This document shows positions 21,380-32,700 of a stretch of 64,000 bases of DNA, piece by piece. The stretch is from Coleophoma eucalyptorum (Eukaryota; Ascomycota; Leotiomycetes; Helotiales; Dermateaceae), in assembly GCA_026120035.1 (NCBI GenBank), contig JALRME010000007.1, positions 1,240,001 to 1,304,000 of the forward strand, read 5' to 3'. Position numbers and translations under genes: made by a program. Under the pieces are notes generated by a model that searched no databases, was not told the DNA's origin, and worked only from the letters and a program-made list of their open reading frames with translations. Positions within the stretch are counted from its first letter, which is position 1. Every line of letters starts with the position of its first letter.

Positions 21380-22875
21380 ATGGGAGACCCCGTAACATCT
21401 ACACCCGTCGCTCTCCCGTCTGCGAAGCCAATCCGCCTGGCTCCAAATGTCACATTACAACCACCGCTAAGCCGCCGCGGCTCCGGGCCGGCACTGATCA
21501 TCTTCCTGCCAGCTTCATACGTTCCCCGGAAAGAAAATAACAGCAAGACTTTAGATCCTGAGCCCATGCAGAAATGGGCCGAGGAAGGATTTTGTGTTGT
21601 TGAGGTGAAGACTGGAAGCAACATTGCGCCACCACCCACTCTTGGTCCTGGAGATGGCGGGGTTTGGAAGGCAGATGAGGTTGTTCAGAAATCCATGCTG
21701 GCTCTAGAAGCATGTGAGAACTTCGATAAGACTGCAATTGGTGCAATTGGTGAGATGATACTTTGCTTCCAACACTGAAATGTAGTTGTTAATTTCTTTT
21801 TCCATTTTAGTTTATGAAAGTGGCTTGGATGCAACCGAGAAAGAAGTCATCCTGAATAGCTTGTCAGAAGTGAAAGCTTTAATCACGTTCATGGATCTCG
21901 GGGAATACCCATCCATCCCAGTCTTGTGTCACTCTGTTACTGCATCCACAGGAAGCGCCACGCTTACACATCAATATGAGTCCACAAAGTCGCCAAACTT
22001 TATCCTTCCGGGACACGAGCATTACGAAGCCGCATCTGCAGGCGTTTCTCATACGAGAAGTGTCGGATTTCTCAAGCAGCATCTAGGTGGACCAATTTTT
22101 GATCTTGAAGCCATTTGGGATGAGCATACTCTTTATGAATTTGGGGAGAGGAATGTCGAGAAGACTATGGGGACCATGGTCGATGAACCATATGTGAATC
22201 ACGGTTAGTTCTCACTTCACACTGTTATTTCTATGCTAATTACTTTCTAGTACCCACGGTATGCCCCAATACATCGAGGAAATAATATTTTCTTCTTCTG
22301 TTCATAAGTACTAACCTTCCCTGCAGCTGACCGGTGGCATTGGAAGGAAGCACCTCACAGCGTTCTACCGTGACCACTTTATCTTCAATAACCCTGCAGA
22401 TACTAAACTCGAATTAATCAGCCGAACCGTTGGTGTCGATCGAGTGATAGACGAGTTCAATTTTGAATTCACGCACGACAAAATGATAGACTGGCTGTGT
22501 GTTACCCCCCCCCCCCCCCTTTTTCTGCCATATATAAATCGCCTAACACAACTCCTAAGCATTCCCGGCATTCCGCCAACTCACAAATATGTGCGAGTTC
22601 CCTTCATGTCTGTAGTCAATATTCGGGGCGACCGTCTGTATCACGAGCACATTGCATGGGACCAAGCGACAGTCCTCCGACAATTAGGGCTCATGCCAGA
22701 ATACCTACCCTTCCCGTACCCTCTTGCAGATGGACGCACGCCAGCAAAGGGGAAGAGGTTCGAGTATCGCGTGCCTACGGCCGGTGTGGAGACGGCGATG
22801 AAGTTGCTGGACGAGAGTAGTGTGGCTAGTAATCAACTCTTGGATTTCGAGATCAGGGAAGTTGATGATGTTTAA
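21380..22875 (+). CDS. Dienelactone hydrolase-like / NTF2 (SnoaL)-like fusion protein
   Basis: Exons 21380-21749, 21811-22203, 22251-22258 (a micro-exon of 8 nt), 22327-22496 and 22560-22875 give 418 residues. The N-terminal half resembles carboxymethylenebutenolidase (an alpha/beta hydrolase): PALIIFLPASY, a central VYESGLDATE, and PNFILPGHEHYE. The C-terminal half, from LTGGIGRKHLTAFYRDHFIF through VNIRGDRLYHEHIAWDQATV to LGLMPEYLPFPYP, is an NTF2/SnoaL-like fold. Proteins with this two-domain layout are widespread in fungi and annotated as carboxymethylenebutenolidase; their reaction is unproven. I do not see a convincing nucleophile Cys or Ser motif, so the hydrolase half may be inactive. 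The fourth intron contains a 15-C run. Confidence 0.85.
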
Positions 22876-23185
22876 AAGAAATAAATTTGAATTTGAGCCC
22901 TTCATGTACGATTTCACTGCCATCTGATGGTAAATAAATCTGTCGCTTAGCCAAAGCGATCAACGTGAGCAAAGGACCAAACGTCCACATTCGAGAACAA
23001 AGAACATCCCCTTATATATCTGTCAAATTTGTATGACCGCATCCGGAGACTCTTAAGAAGTGCAAAGAGACAAAGAAAAGAAGCATGTGAATAAAAAGCT
23101 TACACCAGAGCTCCTCAATCCAAACGCCGTGAGAAATGCCCAACGCTGTGCAAAATTTCATTCTAGAGGCCAATTAGTACTCGAG
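22876..23185. other. Short intergenic spacer
   Basis: 310 bp between two genes on the same strand. The reading frame of the next gene is open upstream from about 23060 but has no ATG before 23186. Confidence 0.5.
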
Positions 23186-26039
23186 ATGGCGACTCCAGGA
23201 CCATCAGCAGCCAGTTCCAAACGTGCCGCCAGTCCAGACAACACTTCTAGCACCGCACCACCAGCCAAAAAACAACTCACTGCCCTAGCAGAGAAATACA
23301 CCCACCCAACTGGTCCTCGCCACGAAGCGATCCGAGGTATCATCCCCTTCAAAAGCGGGCTGACACCCGTTTCTCTCCCAGCAGCCAATGCGACAAACGC
23401 CGCAAAAGACCGCGTGCGCGAACTAGAGAGTTATCAAAGGCGCCGCTTCCGAGGCTTCGTAACGTCAGAACTCGAACGCATCGATGCTTTTGCTCCGCTG
23501 TCGAACGCAGCTGTCACTGCGCAGGATGAGTTCTGGTGGGATAATGTACCCATTCACCCGTTCTATCGGAGGCAAAATTGGGGTACGATCCGCCTTGCGC
23601 ACCAGTCAAAGTTTCCTATAGGTGTGGATAGAGATGGGCCCGGCACTGATGTTAATCATGATGATGGGTTTTATGATGCCAATAACCCCAAGGTTTGGAA
23701 GGTGTTAGAACCATGTCTAAAGCTTGCGAGTCTGTTGCTGCGTAACGCTCATAATTGGTCATGGTGTGTAGTATCTTCTTTCTTGCTCTGGAATTTCTGC
23801 GCGAGTGAAAGGTGGGAGCTGGGAACTAATATCCTAATATAGGTGGGATGCATTGCTCCGAGTTGAAGACCACATGCCAATCCCCGACGTGGAACTGCCG
23901 GAGAAGAATCACAACGATGGCAAGGATTGGAGACGGTTTGCACCCCGACCTGGGTGGATAACGTATGATCCAGAAATGAAGGCATACATGGAAGAACTCT
24001 TTCTCGACGCGGCAGATCGCATCCAGTTTGATTTCATTAGTGGCCATTGTGATAAAACTACATGTATGCCCTCCGAAGGTTTTACGTATGGATTTACGCA
24101 AGGTGCGGCTTTTGGTAAAAAGGCTGGGGCAAGGATGTTTCTCGCTGTTGAGCTATTGGCGCCGTTGTTGGACGGGAAACTTACGGATGCCGAAAGGATG
24201 ATTGATCGAATGCGGCTTGTCAATACTTTGTTGCATGAGACCACGGTAGGCAATCATTGAAGCCCCCTAGATTCTTACTGCAGTATGCTGATAACTATCT
24301 TTGAAGCATGCTGTTTGGAATATAATTGGACCAGATTCAGAAGAGCCAATTTTTGAAGGGGAAACCATTCCTGAAGTGTAACTTGATCCTAGCCTCTGAT
24401 TTGTAAGGGTACTAATATGATTGTATAGGGGATATTCACTGGAAAAAGCGGTTTGTCATATTTTTCAGCTCTCAAAGATGGTATGCTAACATGTGCAAAG
24501 ATGTGGGGTGCTGTACCAATGCCATACGTTGCTGAGTATGATATGCTGAACGATGGTATGCATACGACCGGGCTTTCAGCGGCTGGTGTATTTGCGTAAG
24601 ACAAACCAAAAGACTTCCGTGGTTGTTTGGAAAAGTCTGACTGACAGTCGCACATAGTCACTCCTGGCCTTCGGTCTTCACCGATGAAACATCCAAAAAT
24701 ACTGAAGAGGCTCCCATTTTGAGAACGAAACCCAGCAACTACTACGAGCGCAGTATGTATCCAGTTCCGGTACAGTGGTTCATGGATATGAATAAACGAG
24801 AGTATTGGGCCACCCACATCCAGAGGTACGTAGATGGTTTTCAGTGTCTGGCCTCAAATGTTGAATCAAGATAGACATGGCCATGCAGCCACTTATATGT
24901 CGCCGTTGACCATTGGAGTAAGATTACATGCCAAAATGAATGCACAAGGGCAGAATGAGTTGATAGAGGAGAGTATAATGTGGGGATCAGCCTATGCTAC
25001 AGAGTTAATCGCCATTGACGAATCTGAGATGTCGCCAGCTGAAGTATCAGCTGCCATGCTAGAAAACGAGCGCCGCAGTCGAGCTGCACTCATACAACAA
25101 TTAGCTACCCTAAGTGGACAAGAGCGTGCCGCCTTTGACCTCGAAGATGTGAAAAAAGGTGTCCATTTCAAAGTAGAGAAAGAGTATGCTGATGGAGAGC
25201 TTGAATCGCTTAATCCGCCAGATATGCCTCGCTTCAACGAGATACGGAAACACTTGATTGACTACTATCGGCAGCTAGGAATTCATAGCTTTAATTCGCA
25301 GCTGCCAGAAAACACTATGCTAAAGTACATACTTGAACATGGTGTGCTAAAACTGACAGCGCATGAGTGGAGACATTTCTTACGGAAGTGTGAGCAGCGG
25401 CAAGTCCTCTTCCGGTGAGAATTTCTGTTGAGTATTACATTATGCGAACTCAACTGATCCGCTCGGCAGATGGAGACTTGAACGTGGTCTGGGAATTGTC
25501 ACCCATACAAATGCCGGTTGGCCCGCGATGCCTGTTCCATTGAATCCTTCTGTACCTCGGCCTTCGAATGAGAAATGGAATGCTTTTAGGCAAGCTACTA
25601 ACGCACTGCAGACTGGCGATTACCGCTGGCTTGATAAGATGTTCCCGAACGACAATTTTGACGATTATGACATGGATGATTTTCGGCTTGTGCTTAATGA
25701 TATCAGGGATCCCCAAACAAAGCAACGTCCAGAACCGGGAGCTGTGAGTTATTTCTCGTTGGTTGAGACCTTTCAGTGTATTGCATGGTGTGAACACACG
25801 AACTGGAGGTTTAGGTGAGTCCCTACCTCGTTACTCTTTCACGTTGACTAGAAGACCGCGGCAACAATCGATGGTGTGTCTGAATACCACACTAACCTCT
25901 TTCTTTCAGGACTGGTCCTCATGGAGTTGTGAGAATCAACCGACGGAACGGATGGGTGCCGGAGACTAGGAAGTGGGTGCGGGTGAAGGGTTTGATAGTC
26001 AGCACAGTCAGAGGTCATGAGAAATGCAGGACGCAGTGA
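23186..26039 (+). CDS. Large HExxH protein, putative zinc metallopeptidase of unknown family
   Basis: Eight exons (23186-23763, 23843-24245, 24307-24375, 24429-24595, 24658-24825, 24875-25414, 25470-25814, 25910-26039) give 799 residues. After a disordered Ser/Ala/Pro-rich start come NWSWWDALLRVEDHMP and then LLHETTHAVW, where the intron falls inside the motif: His324, Glu325 and His328 form HExxH, the zinc and catalytic motif of gluzincin-like peptidases, with acidic residues following (PIFEGETIPE). The C-terminal half has a coiled coil, EWRHFLRKCEQRQ and EHTNWRFRTGPHGVVRINRRNG. No signal peptide or membrane span is visible, so it is probably intracellular. Exon 4 reads openly, but its first 45 bases also encode a plausible +1 frame (GYSLEKAV), so that junction needs checking. 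I do not recognise the whole protein. Confidence 0.75.
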
Positions 26040-29000
26040 GCATTGTCGAGGAGAAAGTGATGGGTGTGATTGGATAAGTGCAAAGACAGTTTTACCTCGA
26101 TGTTATACTGTAGTTGATTTTTCGACTAGAAAGAGCTGTCATGATTCATGGCTTGGGCTTGAGTGTTTCGACTTGATTGTGGATGCTGGACTGTTATGCA
26201 CACCGATCCTCAGGGCCAGGATCAAACTGGAATTCGAGGTGTTCCTCTGGCAGGCCCGGCCCATCCTCTGTGCTGTCTTTGTTTTAGATCTTCTACTACT
26301 CAGCGATGGCAAAATTTACCTGGAGCTGCACAATTGATTAGTGATCAAGAGATCCGATTCTTGCCCTGTAGGGCATTTTAATCCTTGAGGCAGCTTCTCC
26401 TCTGCACTATGAATGGGCGAGGCCTCCACATCTATGTCTCTAACATAGCCATGAACCAGGTTCTTCCTGAGCAGGGTTCGCAATTGCTTTTCTGTCCTTG
26501 CGACGCAGTTCTTCAAGCGGGCGGACGCAATGAAAGTGCTTCCGCGTGAGGGTGTCACCTCCTTGGTTCCCCGGAGCAGTCAACACCTTACAATCCGCAG
26601 TTTCCCACGCTCGCAAATGCTGCAAGGTATTATCGAGGCAGAAGAAACGTGCTGGTCGCAGGCCTTTGCGGTTTTAGCAACACAGCGAGCTTGCTAGGCA
26701 TAGATTTCTGATCTCTATCGAGGTTGTTCGCGAACACTGAAATCGAATCGAAATCGGAATCGAAATCTAAACCGAAGTCGGGCAGTCGACGTCTTATAAG
26801 GTGCTGTAGGAGCTGTCCCCGACTCCCCGAGGTAACCCAGCAGAATGACAAACTGTAAATTACCTGACCCGGTCCAGTGGTGCTCCACGGTGCAGAGTAC
26901 CTTATCCAACTGGCTCAACCGCATTAGTCTGGAATACAGGGCCTCTTCTACCCCGCTAACCTCTAACCGAAAACAACATAATACCTTAAATTACACCTAT
27001 AATACCACCTGTACCTGACTACGAACCTGGCTATGAAATACCCACTAAATACAAGAAGGCTTTTCAATAGCTCTATAGCTTTGTAAATATACTAGCCTCA
27101 AAGATGATAGAGTAATATCAACTCCGAAATCCAGCCATTCACTAGGTGCTTTAGTACGATGAGACGGGTAACCACTTGAACTCAAAGATTTCGACGTCTA
27201 TAAAGTCATTAAATATATTAGAGACAACTAGAACTGTAGTATTGCAGATTACGGTGTATCACATGCAGAGTTTGACCTATAATACTCCATACGAACCCTT
27301 GGGTGTCGGCTCAGAAAAGTCATCCGGAAACCGGAAGCAATACTCTCTAACTTGTATTTAGCACTGATTCTTCCATAGAGGTATAATACCTGTAATTGCG
27401 TAAGGAGCAATAGGATGTAATAGGATGTAATATTTAATTTTCTATCCTATTTATTCAAAGCTCTAGAAAGGACAAACCTGTTACTCAAAGGGAGCACCCT
27501 GCCCAAGTCTTTCAGCTATAAGTCTAGCATATTTTCTCTGGCTTTCGTAAGGTCACTGAAAGGACATCTTACCTCTGCTCATAGAGGATGAGAACTCTGC
27601 GAATTACCACAAATCTAAAGAATCCATTATGTATTCTTCTGCCTGAAGTATAATATCGAACTATTTCAGTATCCATTTACAATTCCAGGTAAGAACCGTA
27701 TAGAGAAGTGTTAGAAGAGAACAATCCTCTATCACATTCGCGAAAAAGTAGCCTAGTACTAAGGAGGAGATATGACGAGTAATTACAAAGGAATAAAATA
27801 ATCTTCTATAGGATTAGATTAAAAAGCAAATTGAGCCGTACGAGCATTTTGTCTATGTGTTAAATGAGCGTCGTAGGTGGTATGCGTGTAATTAAATACA
27901 CATTCATTTTATTTTTATGATGCTTTTTTTCGGGTGTTTGTTACGGGCATAAAACCCCTGTATTCCACAGACTAATGCGGTTGAGCTCGTAAGACGGACG
28001 ACGCGCCTTTTCACGACAAATCATTTTGATCATTGCAGTTCTCCTCAACGATTCGATATTAGGCTTATAGCACCACCCCACATGCCATGTTTCGACCGTC
28101 CCGATGGTTTGCATACGATATTTACTGTGTTGTGCGAGAAATACCATGCGACCGGACGCGTCGTCCGCCGCTGATGTTACACAGCAATACCAAACTGCTA
28201 CCCAAAAACACAGTGCTGCCCCTCTCAGTCTATATAAGGACCATAATGCGATCTTTTACTCAAGCTTTAGAAAGCCATCCACACCTTACTAACTATCCGC
28301 TCCCATTATTACAAGGGGCTTCGAAGGTTCTCGCGTTGGCTTCGCTCATCATGTACAATTTAAGCCACGAGATTTCAACCTGGTTCTGTACAAGCACCTC
28401 GTTCACATTGGCCCCTGTGCTCTGCGATAGGTTGACTTAGTATCTTAGCATGCACGGACAATACTGTGTGAGCAGTGTCAAGTACGGCATTGGCTGCTTT
28501 GTGTGCTTGTGCGGCCATTTGTTTCCTCAACTATCCCGTTAATGGATCCCACCCTCGAACATTTTGCTTGGATGCATGTCCTCACGGCTGAGAATCCAGA
28601 ACGATGTTATGTCAACCTTGAATTATGCTGTATCACCTATTCTACAAGGGATGCTAGCTGCTCATCCCGCCCTCTCGGAATTGCATTCTTATAAGTAGAG
28701 TGCCCAGTTCGTCTTTTATGTTTCCACCCGACTTGAGATCCACATCGGCTTCGGGGATCTCGGCTGAGACTACTATCAAGACTCGCATCACACAGCAGTA
28801 CATATTCTACGTTACATCAACGATATAACCTCATGTAACTATCAATCCTCCAGTCTTTTGCACGATCAATTCCCTTGCCGTCCTCTCCTTGTTGCTACTG
28901 TGCTTTAATGGTTTATCGCCCGGACTTGGTCAGAGTCACGAAATGTCACTTGCACATCTGCAAAAAAAATTATAGAGTAAGCGATGAAGCAGCTCAATTG

Positions 29001-29324
29001 TTACTTAGATCCTGATAAGAAACATGGGGCTAAATTTCAAAAGCTTTTCCCGTCCCAAAGCACGTCGAGCTCACTACCATCCGACTTTGCCAATTTAACC
29101 CCGTCTCAATCAAGACATCCTGCTTTTGTTACCGGCATCACCCATCCGTTCAAGCATATGCGTTCCAAAGTACTCCTTTCAACGCCACAAACTCGTGCAA
29201 CACCCCTGAGACCATAATGCAAGCAAATATCTGATGATTTTGGCCAGCGATAACTAGAGCACACGGTTGACTAGGACCTGTCAGCAATATCCAATCTGTG
29301 GGACGAGAATACGTACTGCCACAC
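26040..29324. other. Gene-poor, TA-rich accessory region
   Basis: 3.3 kb with no supported gene. From about 26930 to 27900 it is TA-rich with dense stops and looks like decayed repeat sequence. Small repeats include a GAATCGAAATCG-type stretch at 26740-26780 and a tandem TAGGATGTAA pair at 27411-27430. A 62-117 residue frame near 28087-28440 has no recognised similarity. Confidence 0.5.
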
Positions 29325-29613
29325 TTAACATCCAGTTCCACAATAGCCACAAGCTCTTCCAGGAATGACCCATACCTCCTGGCCTCTGGCAAGACAGCTT
29401 GGACATCTGACTCCCGACATCTACTTGTGTGTCAGTTTTCCCCCAGGTACTGCGTCTAGTAATACTCACAGGAGACATTGCCATGCCTGAGACAGTGTGG
29501 ATGTCCTCATCGATGGAGGGTAGAATCATGTTGGGCTTGGGTACTTCCGACACCTCATCGTCATGATGGCAGGTAGTACAGACATGAACATTTGGGATGA
29601 CAGCAAAAGCCAT
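29325..29613 (-). CDS. Small CxxC zinc-knuckle-like protein (79 aa)
   Basis: Exons 29470-29613 and 29325-29420, joined across a 49-nt GTGAGT...GTAG intron, give 79 residues. Exon 1 holds VCTTCHHDDE (a CxxC followed by HH); exon 2 holds CPSC and then CGYCGTGC, so three CxxC-type pairs could bind one or two zinc ions, like DnaJ-type zinc ribbons. There is no signal peptide. The single-frame reading of the plus side shows nothing; the pattern appears only after splicing. A TATA box lies upstream at 29757-29765. I do not know a family; a chance match of splice and Cys pattern is unlikely but possible. Confidence 0.6.
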
Positions 29614-29756
29614 GGTGAAGATTGTTGAGGTTTTCTTGCTTGATGGGGAAAAGTCTTCGGGTGGGAAGAAGTAAAAGATTGATTGTTTTGAACTTGAAGT
29701 GAAGATTGTCGATGTGTTTGAAGAAACTATCAGTCGTATCGCAGACCGATACCGTA

Positions 29757-29765
29757 CCTTTATAC
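29757..29765 (-). promoter_or_regulatory. TATA box of the small CxxC gene
   Basis: On the minus strand the sequence reads GTATAAAGG, about 145 nt before the start codon at 29613. Confidence 0.4.
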
Positions 29766-32700
29766 CTCTTGAGAAGGGGCTCAAAAGTATCTGTCAAGAT
29801 ATTAGGACACGGTGGGCATGCAGGAACCCAGCTTTCCCGAATACGGAGAGATTTTCTCAGTTGAGTAAATCGCTCAGCTGATTGTGTTCAACGGAATGAT
29901 GCACAAGTGCGAGATTGAGGATATTGACATACGCAACTTTTGGAACCTTGCTCCTAGTTATCAAGCAGAGCACCGATTTTGGATTTCAAAATTGAGTAGG
30001 GGCACTGGAGCCTAGCAGCTGCATCAGAGATTCGATGGCTTGCTTAAGAAAACAGGACTAAGCCATTGGAAAGTTCGGAAGATAGAGCAGCAATCAAGCG
30101 GAACCCTTGGAAATCGGAACATCGATACGCCAAAGTACTAGATGCATGGGCGGTGGGACTTGACTTCAGGACGGGACTCGGGCGCAAATACCCGCGGACA
30201 CGTCCCACAAGGATTAGCACAGTTCCAGCATGGTCTATGGCTGTTAGAGGCACCCATTGAAGGTCCTGGCGGCAAATCAAGGGACAGAACGGGAGCTTTC
30301 GCTGCCCAATACCTCTATGCACCACGACAGATTCTACAGAGGAAATGGCCAAGGGGCCCTCCTATTCAAACAGAACTGCATGGCGAAGCCATCGGTACGT
30401 AGCCAACAGAAATGGAGAGATTTCGGGTTGAATGCACCTGACACCGATCCCGAAGTCCCTCTCAGAGGTCCCGACAGCTGCATCCTGCACGCTAGCACTA
30501 ATGATCTACGCCTGAAATACTGGTAATGCGATCGTTGTGCCGAGTTACCACGTACCAATCCACTTGTCCTTGCGATAATCGATCATGGTTGCGTTCTAGC
30601 CCGCCGCTCAGCAAGCCTGGAAAGCCCTGGCCATGTCTTCTACCGTGCTCCTACCTTCTTGTATTTGCCTTTCCTTAGCGGGGAATGCGGCTTCCAATCC
30701 GCGCATAGAGCGCTTGGGGTCGCCCATATCACCTTGCTTTTCCCGGTTTTCCCCCCACGAGAGCACCTTTCCCTCAGCAATCGAGCCTTGCCATCCTTCC
30801 ATGATATTGAGCGGCCTCGGGACTGCTGAGAGAGACCTTGGCGCACATTCAATGGCGCAATGGAGGCTTCCTGGTGGTGGGATGAATGCCGATCTTGGGG
30901 CAGCCATGCACACTATCAAAACCGTGTCGAAGCCGGCATATCCTGTTGCTGCTGTAGGCCATTGCTAGTGGAACGAAGTACCGATGCTCACATCTTGGTA
31001 AAGCAGCATGGGTGAGCTGTTCGTTCAAGTTGCTTTGCTGCTAAAGGGAAATCCTCACGCTCACGCTCACGCATCATGCCACACTAATTACTTTTGGCGG
31101 CCAATCTCCACGTATCCTCCAACGACTTTCTTCGGCGCTAAACTTGGCTTGTCACTTCTCACATTCTTTTCTTTCTTTCTCCTGATTTCCACCTTTCTTT
31201 TGCCGGCGGACCTTGCGTCCGTGTCATAGTCCTTGCTCTGCAGCGCAACGTGGGTCTATCAAAAATCCAGAATCCTCGATGCCCTGGCGCAAGGGCGGTC
31301 TACACCCATACGTCCTGCCCCGTATGGTACACGTACATCTTGCATGACACCCATGAGACCCACTTTTCACTGATCGCAAGCGAACAATAGAGTATCAAAC
31401 TCAATCTCGCACTAGAATAAAGTCCCCCCAGCTGTCGTTCATTCCAGAGTCAACGACGGTGACAGGGAACGAGAAAGGATATGAAGAAGCCACATGAATG
31501 CGCCATGCTGCTGTCAGGATGGAACGTTGACCGCTACTAACCTGTCTTGACTGTGAAACAAAGCCAAAGATTTCCAGGCAGTACCGTACATACCAGACCT
31601 CGACAACACAACACTGCAGAGAGGTACTTGCCTATGGCGACCTCCGCAGTTTTCTGCGTTTCTGAAGATTCCGAGCATCATGGAAGCGAATCACAAGACT
31701 TGATGCAGATTACTGATGAAGAAATAATTCTCCATGGCAATACCATATGCATGTAAAACATCTCCACATTCGAGGATGTTGACAATTTCTTTCGGCAACA
31801 ACACGGAATCATGGCGTAGCGATCGAACCGTACACTCGGGACCGCTCGGCGGCGCAAATGAATGCGCTGGCAAATGCGAGAGATCGAACAGATGTCTTAC
31901 AAGCACGACATGGAGGTACACTCCTCCCTCTTGCTCATCTGGGCAACGCCTTCATTTCACAGCATCCACCGTGTAAAGTGTAAGGGCCTCCCGGATTCCC
32001 CAGCGAGTGCAATCATCTGAAACATTCATCCCGCCGCCGCTGCCTCGTAACATAGCTTTTCGGCTGTGAGCACGCGAAAAGCAAAGTCTATTACCTTCTA
32101 ATACGCTTTGGGGGCGTTTTCTCTGGAAGGGACATTCGTGTCGAAGGCCCACTTTGGCAAGCAGCTAGGCTCGGCCCTTGCAACCGCCGCCGTTCTGACA
32201 TTCATAGAAAGGGAGACTAGGTCATTTCACGCAGACAGGAACGATTACTTATCCATGGACAAAAGCAAGCAAACACGGTTTTGGAGAATCAGCCAATACT
32301 GCTACCCCCACTCCCGGCGAAGGACAAAGTCCTCGATTTCCGTGCCTCAAAGCACTAATATTCTGTGCTAGGTTCACGTCAACACCACCCGGAGGTGTTT
32401 CCCCGTCCAATTAAGTATTTTCCCTCGTAGAACGAACGGCAATCCTTACCGGCAAGCCACACATATGCAATGTGCAACTTTGACAGGACTAGAGGAAAGT
32501 GACAATTGACAGCATGTGAGTAATCCCTTCAATAGCTACATCGATAGTGCATTCTGCATGGAGAAGGAAATGAAGCTAGATTGACGGTTGTGAAACCCTA
32601 CAGCATTTGTTCCGTTATCTTGATAGACGTCGATCCGCCCCTCCACACACCACATCTCAACACCAGTCTAGAGATTGCTATTTGGTTCACTTCGACGGAT

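Noticed and set aside
30608..30968. Overlapping antisense frames of 103 and 111 codons
   Set aside because: Neither has support; the plus-strand hydrophobic start is weak as a signal peptide.
31056..31075. CRISPR-like or satellite array
   Set aside because: Only three or four short imperfect repeats without spacers; a eukaryotic nuclear region.
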